Source: Nymphalis io (taxonomy: Eukaryota; Arthropoda; Insecta; Lepidoptera; Nymphalidae). Taken from it: 64,000 nt of DNA. The DNA is taken from positions 10,307,001-10,371,000 of the forward strand of contig NC_065897.1 of assembly GCF_905147045.1 (NCBI RefSeq), written 5' to 3'. The notes under the pieces were generated by a model, which saw only the letters and a program-made list of their open reading frames with translations, was not told the origin of the DNA and made no database searches. Positions 24,901 through 39,900 of this stretch are shown here, piece by piece (position 1 is the first letter of the stretch; each line of letters opens with the position of its first letter). Made by a program: the position numbers and the translations under genes.

Positions 24901-27900
24901 ACCTTGGTAACTAAGATTTTATGTCCCTTGTGCCCGTAATTACACTGGCTCACTCACCCTTCAAACCGGAACACAACAATATCAAGTATTGCTGTTTTGC
25001 GGTAGAATATCTGATGAGTGGGTGGTACCTACCCAGACGAGCTTGCACAAAGCCCTACCACCAGTAATAATATCCGGTTAATGCGGATTTGCCATTTACT
25101 TAAATAATTTTAAAAAAAATCGACTTATATATACTATAGACTTATATTAACAGGTGTATGTAATAAGTTATAAAGTTTATTTGAAATACTCTTTAAGTAA
25201 TAGGTAATATGTTAAACTTGCTAGAACTAAAGGTATTGCAACAGTAGTTAATGTTATAAAAGGTATGAAATAAATTATGTTTACAGCAACAAGTATGGTT
25301 GCAGTATAAAAAACAGATGTTGCGCATTTATTATAGTTTATCGCTCGTTATCGTTGACCGTAATGTAACTACTGCATGTACGTTTTTTTGAGGAAGCTAT
25401 TACGATTTTATTTGGACAAAGGCGGATATGCACAGCTAATAAAGAAAAACAGACCCGATCTCGCCCTGCTTTGTATAATAATGCGTTCCACATATACAGT
25501 TAAATATAATATGTCATAGGATGTATGAAATGGTTTTGTGCGTAATGTTGTTTTTCGTTGTTTTCTTATATTTAACGATTGCAGCGCAGTACACAGTACA
25601 TGCTTTAAATTGTTTGTTTGTTATCAACTAAGACCCAAAGTAGTAGTTATAATACGATAATATTTCCTATAAAAATTAATTTTAACCAAATTGAAGAATT
25701 GGAAGATTTAAAGACAATTTTAAATTATAAAATAAATTTAATAAATGAATATAATGTATAATGGCTGAATATTATAAAATAGTATATACACTGGCCTCCA
25801 AAAAAATCGACCCACCTACATTTTTTGTAAAAAAGCTATCGTATGGTTTTAAACTACCACATATTTATATTTTTAAGATTGATAATGAAAAAATGCAATT
25901 GTAGGATTGTACAAAAACAGAAATAGTGCGCAAAAAATAGGTTTTTAGGTAAATATGTGACAAAACACGAAAACACAAAATTTTACGCAATTTTATTTTT
26001 TTGTGTACAAAACGATTATGCCGTTTGTTTTTAAATTTGGGTGCCTAAATCTTACTTTAATAGGGAGTGTTTCCTCCTCTTGACCTAATCACTGCCTGCA
26101 TACGCCTATTAAGTGACCTGATTAGCTTTTTAATGTCTTCCTGTGGGGTCCGTTGCCATTCTTCAGTTAGGGCAGCTTCCAGTTGATTCAGGGTTTCTGG
26201 AATTGGATTTCGTGCTCGAACCGTACGTTTTCGCTGGTCCCAGAGGTGCTCTATCGGGTTTAAGTCCGGACTATTGGCTGGCCACTGCATAACTGGAATT
26301 TCGACTTCCCTGAGATAGTCTTTAACAATTCTAGCGGCATGAGGTCGTGCGTTGTCGTGCATAAGTTGGAAATTATCGCCAATATATCCAGCGTAAGGCA
26401 TCACATGAGGCTCCAGAATGTCCGTTATGTAAGTTTCAGCATTAACAGCACGATTACGGAAAAAAACCAGCTCTGTGCGTCCCGTCAAAGAAATACCTCC
26501 CCAAAACATTGTAGAGCCTCCACCAAATCGGACTGTTTCTCGAATGCAACACTGAGAGTAGCGTTCTCCTGGCCTTCGCATGACGTTACGTCGTCCATCA
26601 GAGCCTACTAGAGACATTCGGCTTTCATCACTGAACAATACTGTCTCCCATTGGTCCAGTGTCCAATCGACGTGCTGCCTAGCAAATTGTAGTCTTGCTT
26701 GTCGATGGGATGCTGTGAGTTTTGGTCCTGTTGCTGGCTTGTGAGGGGTTAAGTTTTGCTCTCGAAGTCTTCTTCTTACAGTATTTTCACTCACAGACAC
26801 TCCACGACTTTCTCGGAGTCTACCTTGAACGTCAACAGCCGAAAGATGTCGGTTTCTTAAAGACGTCAAACCAATAAAACGGTCATCGGTCGGGTTCGTG
26901 ACACGCCCCCTGCCAGATCCTGACTTAACCCCTCATGAATAAGAGCTACGACTTGAGCAGCTTCTGCTTCAGTAGTATCCATTTTTTATGTTTAAACTTA
27001 TTAAAATTATTGTTTCAACAAAGTTTCATACACTTAATCAATAATAAACATCGAACCGAGATGACTCCGCGTTAAGAACTGGAAATAAACTAACCATGCA
27101 CTTTGTGCACAAAGTAACGTTTTCTTATCAATACTTTAAAAATATTCCAAATATCCTGAATAACACTTACAACTCCTCCAAATCAATATCAAGTGGGTAA
27201 TAAAATGTTAAATGTATGTCCCATAAGTAAAACAATCCACCTAGGTCGTCGCATAGTTAAGATAACAACTTTGTAAGTAAAAAAATACTGGTGGGTCGAT
27301 TTTTTTGGCGGCCAGTGTATAATGGTTATGCGTTTGCATTTTTATTAAATTTCTAAATTATTTCCCAGATAACTTATTTAAAAAAAAGGTAAAATTAAAC
27401 AAAAGCTTAACTTGATCTCTCACAATTGTAAATAATTAATCGGTTAATTAATAACATAACGAATTCTTTAACAAAAACATAATCTTCGTGCGTTGAGTTC
27501 GAGACGTTGTTACAATTTGCTTAAGTCCAGATAAAGCTTAGCCCTAATTTTTAATGCGTAAGCGGCAACTCCGATAATTCGCAAGTAGTGCGTAGGACGA
27601 CGTAATTGGATGTAACGTTCACGCAATATAGCCTTCGTAATTAAAACACTTATCGGCAAATTCATGGCTTGCTATTGCTATACAACCTTAATGTCCATTT
27701 ATAGGATAGAATAAATCAATTTTTATTAAAGGCAACAAAATGGTTTGAATAAGCCTTATCTAATATCGGTGCAAGGATATCACTATTTCTTCTCTGAAGT
27801 TGGATTTCGTTGAATTCCTTTTAAGTTGTTGTTCATATCGCTTATAATTCTTGTTTGTCTATATATTACAACCAACTTTTCGTGCATTGCGTTTATGTTT

Positions 27901-30900
27901 ATTGGAAGTCAGCCTACCAGAGAGCTATACTATGCATGTATTATATTCTAAAGTAGCCCCACGGTCAAATAACACGAAGTATAAACAATAGCGGCGTTTA
28001 CCAAATGTTATCTATAGCCCAATCTAGATTTATAGAATTAAAAGTTGTATAAAATGCGTAACTCCTTCATCATTATAACATTGAGGATTTAAAAGCCTTA
28101 CAAAATCGTTACCACATTCGCACATACTTATTTATTTTTAAACACATGCAATATGTTTGAGTAACGATAACTACAGAAAAAAATTAGAACTTGCAATTAT
28201 GTAATGTAAATCCTTCTAAAGGTAATATTATTTTTTATAAACTTTGGGCAGGAAAAAATTAGAAAAGTTTCAAGTTCTTAATTAAAAATCACGTACCAGT
28301 GATAGTAATAAGTGTATAAAAGCTTAATTGCAGATCGTTAATAATATGTAATCGGGATGATAATTATATATATCAATTAGGCGTTCTATGGGGGAGGCTT
28401 TCGTCCAGCAGTGGACGGCAAAAGGCTGAAAGAAAAAGAAAAGAAAAAGGTACTTTCGAGTTTACTTATATATCACCTCATCGAAGTTTCTTTTACAATC
28501 GGATGAATAGTTAGTAGGAAGGCACAGAGGACAAACATTTATTTTAATTATAAGATATATATGTGACATAGCCAAAGCAAAGTTCTATGCCGTGTGGCTT
28601 CCAGCAGAGTATAATATAGCCCTGCAAAACCCAAGGGGTTCCAAAGGATTTGCGCATCCAACTTTATTATCATGGTGGCATTACCAAAAATAATCAAAGT
28701 CAGATGGGAAGCCGTCATAAAAGCTTCCAGGTCCTTATCCTTGCAGTATTTTGACAAACAAACAAGCCTCCCACGAATTAATGGCATAATGGAAATTCAA
28801 TGATATATGGTCTTGAAAACACACAAACATGAGGTTCGTTTTTAAATTTAGAATGCATCCAGTATAATATATTTTCTTATATAATTTGTTATATTAGAAG
28901 AAGCTATAAGATAAGAAAAGTTTACTAGTGGATATATTTCTACGTCCAAGATCTAATAACACAATGAAAATAAAAACGACTTGATTTCATTCGATCCTTC
29001 CTATATTATCTTCCAGCTTCACACGATGTACCAAGAACTGTATCCATTTACAATAGTATTTTTTTATTAAAGAATCCCTAGAAATTAATCTTGTTTATAT
29101 AAAAATAGGTCTGCTCTCGATGCGATAAGGTTTCATACGACTTCATGCATTAACTATATCAATATTACAAATGGGAAAGGAGTTGTCAGTAAATTAGTTT
29201 CCTCATTCCGATTAAACCACTGGACCGATTGTGATGAAATTTGATATAACAGTAGCCTGGAACCTAGATGAGGATATAGACCTCGATGGAGTCGGGGTGA
29301 ATTACTTTGCTATAATATATTATATGTTTTAATATTACGTAAGAACGTGACAAGGAAATAATGGCGCTCTATGCTTACGACTAATATTGTTCGCAAAACT
29401 TGTAATAATTTATTTTAAAAAAGTATGAAATGGCAAATTTCAAAGCATTTTACAAAATGTTTCACTATACCTACCATTCACTGCTGGTGGGCGAAGTGGT
29501 CAGTACAATTTGCGCTGCGCTAATGGCACGGCTCCACGCTTTTTTTCCTTATGTATCGTGTATACATCAAAGGGTTATTAGATTTTTTTTCAAGCCCATT
29601 GTGTTTCCATTTACAATCTTTTACATAATGATACAATGTATTTAATAATGTTTTCTCAATATAACTTAATTTTATATGGCGAATAAATTATATAGCTGCG
29701 GCATACAATCCAATAGTTATACACTTTACAAGCTATATAAGTAGTATATGTATATAATCAGCAAAAAATAATTTTAACTTTTTCAACCTTGACATAAAAA
29801 AGTAAAAGTTCTCAAATTAAGAGAAGGTGTCATTTACAGGATAACATCCTGTTTTCTTTATTTGAGGAGAATTGGAACGTATTCCACCACGCTGCTGCAA
29901 TGCGGATTTAGGAAACACAAGTAGCGGATTTTTCGATCGACACTTGCAGGTTTTTTTTCAGGATATTCTAGCTCATCAGTAAGCATTTGAGCTTCATGTT
30001 CATTTTATAAGAAAAGTTCCTATTTCGCATTAATGTATAAACAAATATATATTTCCTATTATATAAAAAATATGAACAAACAAGACAAACTTAGCTGAGT
30101 ATCATGCATATCAATCAAACGGCTCTATAATTTATATAGATCTACAAAATGAATAACAATTAGCAGTTTCACTATCGTTATTTAGGTATGTATCACAAGG
30201 TCGAATAAAACACGCTTTATAACGAACGTATAGCAATAAATATTCCGCCATTCGATATTTCAGTTATTATAATTTTTCATAAAAATATTCGGAAAATGAC
30301 AATCTTATACACGATCGAATTCTAAATATGTATAACAGTAACAACCTGTTAATATCCCACCGTTGGGCTAAGGCCTCCTCTCCCAATTAAGGAGAAGGTT
30401 TGGAGCTTATTAAATAGAGAGAACTATTGAATATTATTTAATAAAAAAAGGGGAATGAGTATAATATCGAATTGTACAGAATTATTTATACGTTGATTTA
30501 AGAAAGAATAATTATTAAAGTTCTTGGTGGTTCTAGGTAGCGTTTTAAAAAAACCTTCAGGCTATAAAGCGAGTGTTACTATGATACAAAAAACTGCATG
30601 ACCACTACATTTGCTTAATTATTTTTCAAATTACATAAGTGTGTGTTAGTAAAGGTTCGTATTACGGATATAATAAACTTGTTTTTGCTTAAATTGTATT
30701 TTGATATATAAACACATATAGCATTTGAAACGATTACGAATATTTGAAATGACTTTATTTTTCCTTTTCCCATATCTTAGAACTGAATGTAACAGGTTGT
30801 AATTATCGTGCAACACGCAGCCTTGGAGACCTTGTAATAATTCGCATCCTACACTTACGTTCTTTATGATAATAGCCAAGTCGAAGTGCGTAGATCCGTG

Positions 30901-33900
30901 ATCGTAAATATTAAAAAAATGTTCAACTATAGTTTTATATCTTTTTGTATAAGTCAAAGACGTCATTTTCTCATTATAAACATATGTTTTTCTTAGGTAT
31001 ACTTTTATTTCTATCTATACACATTTTGTAAATGAATGAAAGTAAAATAGGCAGGCATACTGATTCACCACCGACCATTCAATGTTTATTAACGATAAGT
31101 ATTGCTGTTTAGTGGTAGAATATGTGATGAATGGGTGGTACCCATCCAGACGGGCTGGCCCAAAACTCTTCTTACCAAGTGATATTAATAATGTCTAAAT
31201 GAGTTTTCATCATCACACCTAAATCACTGAATCGATCCTGAACCTGGAAAGGACAGGCGTATACTGATATAACGAGGAACAATTGTTGAAAATATTTTTT
31301 TTTTGAAATTTTTGAGTAATATTAACGTGTTTTTTTTTTAATAATACACAATTTTTAAACTTTCTGGGGCAGATTACGTCTATCTAGTCGTAGCAATTAC
31401 TTAGCTATTGTATCTAGTAAATTCAGTCTCAAAAAGTTAACTTTGCTTGAATCTAATATAAGCATAATAAAAAAACAATAAAAGTAATATTGATAACGAC
31501 GATGTGTTACATATCAAAAATAATAAAATAGGACGTAAAGATATTAATGCAACTACATAATCTAGAGAACGGTCCATTAATCTTGTAAATTGGGGTGTAA
31601 ATCTTGAAAGACGGTTACGAAACATCATTTACGTTAGTGGCTTTATAGATAAAACCTAAAAATATCCGTACGTCACATCTTGGAGTATGTTTCAATACTG
31701 ATACAGAAAATACAAAAGTTAATTTGGACATTGTGATTCAACTCCAAATGCTTCTTTAACAGCTGTGTGAGATTTACAAGCCGTTACACATTTCCCTCAA
31801 ACAACTTTATTATTAATATATTGTTTATTCAAATTATATTATTTTAGTCGTTTTAATAAATTATCGTTTTAACATTGTCAGCCAAGTTCTGGAATTAAAG
31901 TAAGAGCTCCATCTGCCACGTCATATTCCTCTCCATCGCGTGATGGCAGATATGAATATAATTTATTTCGTTAGAAGTTAATCCAATAACCCGTATTGGA
32001 GCAGCGTTGTATGGCTCCAAACCTTCTCCTCAAAAAGAGACAAGGCCTTATTCCAGCAATGGGACATTTATAGGCTGTTACTTCACTTTTAACTTATTAA
32101 AGTTACCTCACGATGTTTTCATCACTAGACTAAATATGATAATGATGACTAATTGATCGAATTTTCGAAAAAAATCGCCACAGCAGTCAATCTCAACTGA
32201 GAACAGTCAACTGTGTAAGAGGAGGAGATGCTTTAGTGCGCAAGTATGTGCATTCTTTGTTCTCACACTCTCTTAATTCGATCTGATGACAATCTGACAC
32301 GACCTAAGAGTGTTTAGGTACGGACTGCAAACTTTTAATACCTCCAGAGCACTTTACTCCTTTACAACATTTTTGTCCAATTTAATTAGGCAATTTATTA
32401 TTAAAAAAAAATCCGCTCCGTACAGATATTAATTTACGGTCCAGTTTCTGAATCTATGACTTTAAAAATAACTTGTTTTAAACTACTTGTTACTTTCGAA
32501 TTTCTTCAGCATTTACTCTAATAATACTAGTTATAATAATGACGCAATCACTTCCTAAGTTCAATTACCTCATACAAGTGTGCCTAATAAAATTAACTTA
32601 GCTAAACTCTTTTTCTAATTAAAATATTTTAAACATAGCTGTAATATTTATGGAAATCATTTAGATAACGCCTTCATTTATGTTTTTTTTTTTTTAATCT
32701 GCACTGACGAATTGAATATGCAGTTATTTTGGATTAACTTTTGAATATCCTTATATATTTTGTCGATACGAGACAAACTTCCGATTTTCTCTAATCTTTG
32801 TCTGCCACTATTTCGCATATCATATTAAGACACGATATTTCAAAGCTCGCTATATCAAAAAAAACAAATAAAAAATATGTAACTCGGGATAAGATCAACA
32901 TAAAACGTTCATATTGTTAATACCCATTGGTTTTCGTGGCGAACCGTCATATTTTTTCGACATCTTCCACAATTATCGCCGTATTTCATAAAATTTAAAC
33001 AATACTTTAATTAATTTTAACCTAAACCATCATCACGAATCACTCTTTTCATTGCTGAAAACCGTTTGAAAATATTTTCGGTAGTTTTTGAATTTATCGT
33101 GGTGATACAGACATACAGACGCGATAGGGGGGGGGTGCTTTTTATATAATGTAGTGATTAATCTATGAGGCATACGATGTACAAATATAGATTGCTTTAT
33201 TACGCCTCAAGGCTTTGAAGAGATGTACTCCATTTTAAATTCAGAACTTTTCGTACATCAAACTTTTCTTATGCATATTAAATTTTTTTTCTAATACTGT
33301 ACAATAAAGAGTGTATGCAAATGTACATATTACAAACACATTATCTATCCAAAAAGCATGAGACAACTTTCTAGGTGTCGTCTTCAAAGCATCTTCCCAC
33401 GCATTGTTTAACGGTACATTATGCATGTGAAAGGGACAAGTGCTTTGACAATTCTACTCGACCACGTATAATTCTCACATAAAATGGTCTTACATTAGTT
33501 ACTTGTTTCATTACTCGATAAATCGTTTAAATATACAACCCGTTGTTATTGTTTGCTTTTACATTACGTGACGTAATTGTATTTTACACGAATTAATTAT
33601 TTATAGTATCTAAAAGCAAACCTTACAAGTAACACTTCCGGTGGTTTGATTTCGCTGATTTGTCTTGTTTAGTTTTATTCCTAACACGACGGTTCATACA
33701 TAAGATTCAATGTTAGTTGGAATTCCAGAGTATGGTGTTAGGACTAGTTTAGACTTACCGTGTCAGTTTATAACGGTCAAGGTGTCATATGCTCGTTTGA
33801 CTTACTAAAATAAATTGAAAAACCGTTTATAAGGTATCCGTGATATTTTAAACAGCTGTCTCTTTCATTGGACGTAGCAATGTGTGAATGTTATATCATG

Positions 33901-36900
33901 AGTGTGATGTGTTGGTTCAATTAGAAAGAATTTATGTCGAACATTTGGAATAGCGATTAACCCGCATTGTTTAATGTCAATAGAACACATCCTTGTTGTC
34001 AGCGTAATACGAATAATCCGAGAGACTTCTCCCGGCTAATATATAAAATTGACATAATTATGATGTCTTCATTGTATTTTAATGACTTGCAATCTCGAAT
34101 ATTACTCAATGTTACTGTACAATACGTTGTAAAAACTACGATAAATATGATCTAATAGTATTATGTAAATTTTTCTTTTGTAATTCAAGGTTTTTTTTTT
34201 TACATATTGTAAAATTTCCATATATCGTCATTATACTTATAATTATTCTAAGTTACTGGTTTAACTGTCTTGTCTTAGAAAAGTCTTATCTAAAGTACAA
34301 AATAAATAAAAGAAAACGAAAATAATGTTTAAGAAAATGTTTGTAAAAAAACTTGCCACTGAATTCACAAAACTTAGTTAATCTTTAAGAAAATCTAAAT
34401 CGATAACAGATACCAGCGCAGGAACCTAGAACCAGGTTACTAATCCGGCCTGAAAGGAGATCGCGTATTTATAGCGCACGCGACACCCTGGCGAGTTACG
34501 TCATTATAACTTAGACGATTAAAACGCGAGAAAGCTTCCGTCCCAGACATAGTTGAAACTTAATTGTAAAATGCATCACCGTCCATCGTCTAAGAAACCT
34601 TTCTCAAGAATTCTTGTAAATTTAAATTATCCTATACAAAAGCCACCTTAGTCGTTAAAGAAATTATTTCAGCTTGTATGTTGCATTGCGGTTTAATAAA
34701 TACATATAACATTCACGTTTTACTGGTGGTAGGGCTTTGTGCAAGCTCGTCTGGGTAGGTACCACCCACTCATCAGATATTCTACCGCAAAACAGCAATA
34801 CTTGATATTGTTGTGTTCCGGTTTGAAGGGTGAGTGAGCCAGTGTAATTACAGGCACAAAGGACATAAAATCTTAGTTCCCAAGGTTGGTGGCGCATTGG
34901 ATATGTAAGCGATGGTTGACATTTCTTACAATGCCAATGTCTAAGAGCGTTGGTGACCACTTACCATCAGGTGGCCCATATGCTCGTCCGCCTTCCTATG
35001 CTATAAAAAAAAAAAAAAAACGTTCATACCTACCGTGCAACGTCGACTCCTCACATAGGGGGGAGGTATACCCAAATATGTGTTTCTTTTGCAAGGCAAC
35101 GTGCCAGCTCACTAGAGTAAAGTTGCGACGGTGGCTTGTTCATCCACCCCATCATCTCCATTAAACGTTACTAGTACTAGCCACTTTTATTTATAGTATA
35201 ATTTTTATATTTATTCGAAAGACAATAGTGTCAAAGCCTATTTCGATTCACTTTAATAATAAATAATGCCCATCAAAAAGGCTGAATGATGTTACCAATT
35301 AAATAATAGTATTGAAATCAAGGAAAATATTGATAGGAAAAATATTTTTGGCTTTTTTTTTAAATTACTATTTATATTTTATTCCGCGACCTTTTGGTCA
35401 TTACACCGTCTGAGTAAAACTTAACTATCTTTTATTATAATGTAAGTTCTTGACTTTATATTTGCCTGTAAACTTAAATAAAACTAAGCCGGCCGGTGCT
35501 TTTATAGTAGAATTGTTTGACGACACAACTTTACCGCGCTATAAATATAACAGTCAACGGGGCGCTAGCTCAAACAAACGAAAGTAATGATGTAATAAAA
35601 AATGTAAACTCATTAATATGTTCCATTCCAACCGCACCTTTCAGGGAGCTACGTTATGATACGACATAATTAACACGGCGTTCATTTTAATTTATTTGTT
35701 TTCACGCTAAAAAAACATTTTCCTTAGCATTTTTTGACTAGTATTGTTCATAGTTGATTTCATTCTATTTACTCTTAATGCTTTCAAAAACCCTTTAGTT
35801 ATTATTTAAGAGATTGTCTGTGACGCATGCTAGTGAAATCTTCTATATAAATCAAGAAAATTTTGTACCAATCAGAGAAAGGTCATCAACCTAGTAGCTA
35901 TGTAGTGACATAATACGACTCATTTCAAACGGGCTACTGTGAGTTTAACAGGTCAACAATTACTCTGAAAGGAGACCACGGTTCAATGTATAAACGCTAT
36001 CACTTTACAATCTACAAATATTACATCGGATTACAATGTGGATATACATAATACGATGTTTATTTATCGATTTGATATAGCTGTATAAAAGTTTTGGTCA
36101 TTGTAGTTTTGTCAGTCATTGAAGCCTCTTAAGTATCGCGCGCTTAGAAATGCAGTAGGTATGCTATCGTGTTACAGCCCACGTCAGTATTGTATGCTAG
36201 TAAGTACCTACGTAAGGATTGTTCATTTTTAAGTATATCCGGATGCGTAAATATTCAATTTTTAAATTTACTACTGTTAAACTAATGCATGATATAATGT
36301 AATTGAAACATTACGCTAATGTGTCAATAATAATATATATAATACTTAACAGTATTTTACTAGCAGCTTACTTATTAGAATATTAGAAGCAATCTTTTAG
36401 TGTGGTATATTATATTTTTAATTTATATACAGAGCCTTGTAACAAAATAACTTGACTTATCGCCAGTGTTACACGACTTCAACCGGCCAGGTGTTAGCGA
36501 CGGTCACGTTAAATTTTTTTATTATAAATAAGAAGACAGAAGAAGCCGAGATGGCCCAGTGGTAAGAACGCGTGAATCTTAACCGATGATCGTGGGTTCA
36601 AACCCGGGCAAGCACCACTGAATTTTCATGTGCTTAATTTGTGATTATAATTCATCTTGTGCTTTACGGTGAAGGAAAACATCGTGAGGAAACCTGCATG
36701 TGTCTAATTTCACTGAAATTCTGCCACATGTGAATTCTACCAACCCGCATTGGAGCAGCGTGGTGGAATAAGCTCCAAACCTTCTCCTCAAAAAGAGGAG
36801 AGGAGGCCTTTAGCCCAGCAGTGGGACATTCACAGGCTGTTACGGTTTACGGAAGAAGACAGATTACGTCCAACAACCTTATTTAAAAAATATACATATA

Positions 36901-39900
36901 TTGCATAAGTACTATGGAAGATGATGTAATATACAACACTATTCATACGTTTAAACGTTTACAAATAACATATTATACTGTGGACACGTGTAAAGTCCCA
37001 CCTGTTATCTTTGATTGTAAAAACCTTCTTGAAGAATGTATTTTTTTAATAGTGATTATACGAAATAAATTGTAACTTATCGCTACTACGAAGTAATTAA
37101 GAAAGTTGATGTGTATACCATGTTTATTAGATCAGACTTTTTTTTATATAGAATAGGAAGGTGGACGAGCATATGGGCCACCTGATGGTAAGTGGTCACC
37201 AAACGCCCTTAGACATTGGCATTGTAAGAAATTTCAACCATCGCTTATAGCCAATGCGCCACCAACCTTGGGAACTAAGATTTTATGTCCCTTGTGCCTG
37301 TAATTACACTGGCTCACTCACCCTTCAAACCGGAACACAACAATATCAAGTATTGCTGTTTTGCGGTAGAATATCTGATGAGTGGGTGGTACCTACCCAG
37401 ACGAGCTTGCACAAAGCCCTACCACCAGTAGAGTTTACACTTTTCAAGTAATTTAGATGAATGATTTATGTACTTATATATTTTGTAAAATATCCCGAGA
37501 GCCAGCTTAATCGTTACAGTTATTTTCGTATTACGTATTATATATCAAATCGTCGGATTATTAATTAAAAATGGTCTGTACTGTCGAAAAAATGAGTTAA
37601 AAATTATTATTTGCTATTAATTAGTATTCGCATATTCATATGGGACTTGTGAAAATAAGAAAGTTAAAAGTCGCTTGATTGTAGAGTTCCTATCTTGCCT
37701 ACTGCTTCCATCATCACTTCAGCTCGATTGTACCAAAAATTTTTTTTTGTCATCCGAATTACATACATATATGTATGCATACATGTAAATTTTCAAACAT
37801 ATACGACAGTTAGAACTAGATTAAAATTGACTGCCAAGAAATGTTAATGTACTTATATATATACCTTATTGTAATAGGAAATAAAGCATGTCAAATTCAC
37901 TCAAATTTATATCAAAAATATTTTATATATATCTTATGTTTTTATACTACAAAACTAAGACGGTAACGATTGGTCACTTGAAAAATTGATAAATGTCGCA
38001 AATTCTATATAAAGAAACTCTTGTTTATTGATGGATTATTTCGTTTTATAAAGGTAAAACCCACTTCAACAACTTTCTATTAAATTGTATTACATACAAT
38101 AACGTTGTTGTATCTTTGGTAATACTCCACTCGTGCATTATTTGTCACACAATTTGTGTAAAATGATATCGATCAGCTGATGAATAATTTCCTATATGCA
38201 GTTCTATCGCGAACTAAAATGACTTTATATATTCCTTATTCCTATTCGAATTAATTTCCGGTATGCATATGCTAAATTTTATTTATAATAAGCCTAACAC
38301 AAAGCTATGTACCTAATTATATATTATTATTGTGTTTTTATTTTTTTTACTTACTTAAGGCTATGTTTTTCACAATAAATTATTATAATTATTTCTGTGA
38401 TTTCTGGCTTTCATAAAGAATACATAATAAGTATCTAATAAATGCTTAAAGGTACAAGTACTTAACTATTTAAAAAAACAAACACACGGTTAAGATGAGC
38501 TGTGCTGTTTTCGTTTATTCGTCCGAGTGGAATATCCAACGTATTATCTCTGAAGATTTCATTGACAACCTACATCCTTCATGGGTATAATTTATCACCA
38601 CGCCAAATTTTATTTAAATTAAACAGATATTTCAGCGAAGAAGAAAAAGTGACTGCAATAAAAAAATTAAAAAAAAATATTTCATGTATTGTTATATTAT
38701 TTACTCTATAATAGTATAATTTTTTTTTTTCTAACATGAAAAATATGTCAGGAGACCTAATACCTTGCGTGATAACTCGCATCGGTCTCACTTCACGGCC
38801 TCCGGACGCGCGGCACTTTCACACATTATCCATAAACAATCATTGAATTTCACCTACATTTCAGTATTCAAATTGCTTATAACGAAGATTCCGTTCCACC
38901 ATGAATATAATGAGCCAGTGTAATTACAGGCACAAGGGACATAAAATCTTAGTTCCCAAGGTTGGTGGCGCATTGGCTATAAGCGATGGTTGATGGTGAC
39001 CACTTACCATCAGGTGGCCCATATGCTCGTCCACCTTCCTATTCTATAAAAATAATAATAATAATGTTGTATGATGGTGCTCTTTTAAAAGTGTACGGTT
39101 ATAAGTAAAGAGCTGAAGAAGACAAAGCATATTTCGAAACTGATATTATTATAAGTATATCATATTATCAATTATGATGTCAAATAACAATACTTTGACG
39201 AGCCGGTTGGCGTGGTTGGTAGATACTTGCCTTTCACGCCGAAGGTTGTGGGTTCGATTCCCACCCAGGATAGACATTTGTGTGCATGAACATGTCTGTT
39301 TGTCCTGAGTCTGGGTGTAATTATCTATATAAGTATGTATTTACAAAAGAAAAATAGTATATGTAGTATATCAGTTGTCTGGTTTCCATAGCACAAGCTT
39401 TGTACAAGCTTAATTTGGGATCAGATGGCCGTGTTTGAAAAATGTCCCAGGATATTATTATTATTTAAAAAAAAAAAAAGAAATACTTACAAAATACTCT
39501 ATTTAACGAAAAGTATTCATAAAACACAACATAAGTAAGTATGCTAGAGATGGCATGCTGAATGAAATCTATCAGTCAGTAAAGTACAGCTAAATATGAT
39601 AACAGAAAAGCAATCCACAATTGCATTAGGCATTATTTTAGAGACAGGTTTAACGTATTACAAAAACCTAAGTACTGGTCTTAAGGAAAAAAAATAGTAA
39701 ATTTAATTGCAAAAAAGCGTCTCGTCGCTTATTGTTAATTATTATATTTATCCTTACTATATTCAAATATGCTCCACTCAAATACTATTTTTCGTTTACC
39801 TAAAGTCAATAAGAAATTTTTTGATACTAAATTAAGCTTAAATTGATTTTATTTATTCAATTCATGGACTATATTTAAAATTATTTAATTGTATGAATAC

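Noticed and set aside
28548..28787. 79-codon minus-strand ORF in the giant intron
   Set aside because: Hydrophobic and unfamiliar; the stretch has texture of an old repeat (GCCGTGTGGCTTCC) and no supporting context.
30646..30966. 106-codon minus-strand ORF with ATG
   Set aside because: No known family, lysine/asparagine/isoleucine-rich as expected from AT-rich DNA; kept out of the gene list.
36541..36620. A tRNA gene at the SINE head
   Set aside because: Box A and box B are present but the cloverleaf is incomplete and the unit is repeated with a SINE body and target duplications.
39200..39275. Free-standing tRNA gene
   Set aside because: The tRNA-like head with GGTTCGATTCC is followed by a SINE body; acceptor stem ends do not pair convincingly.
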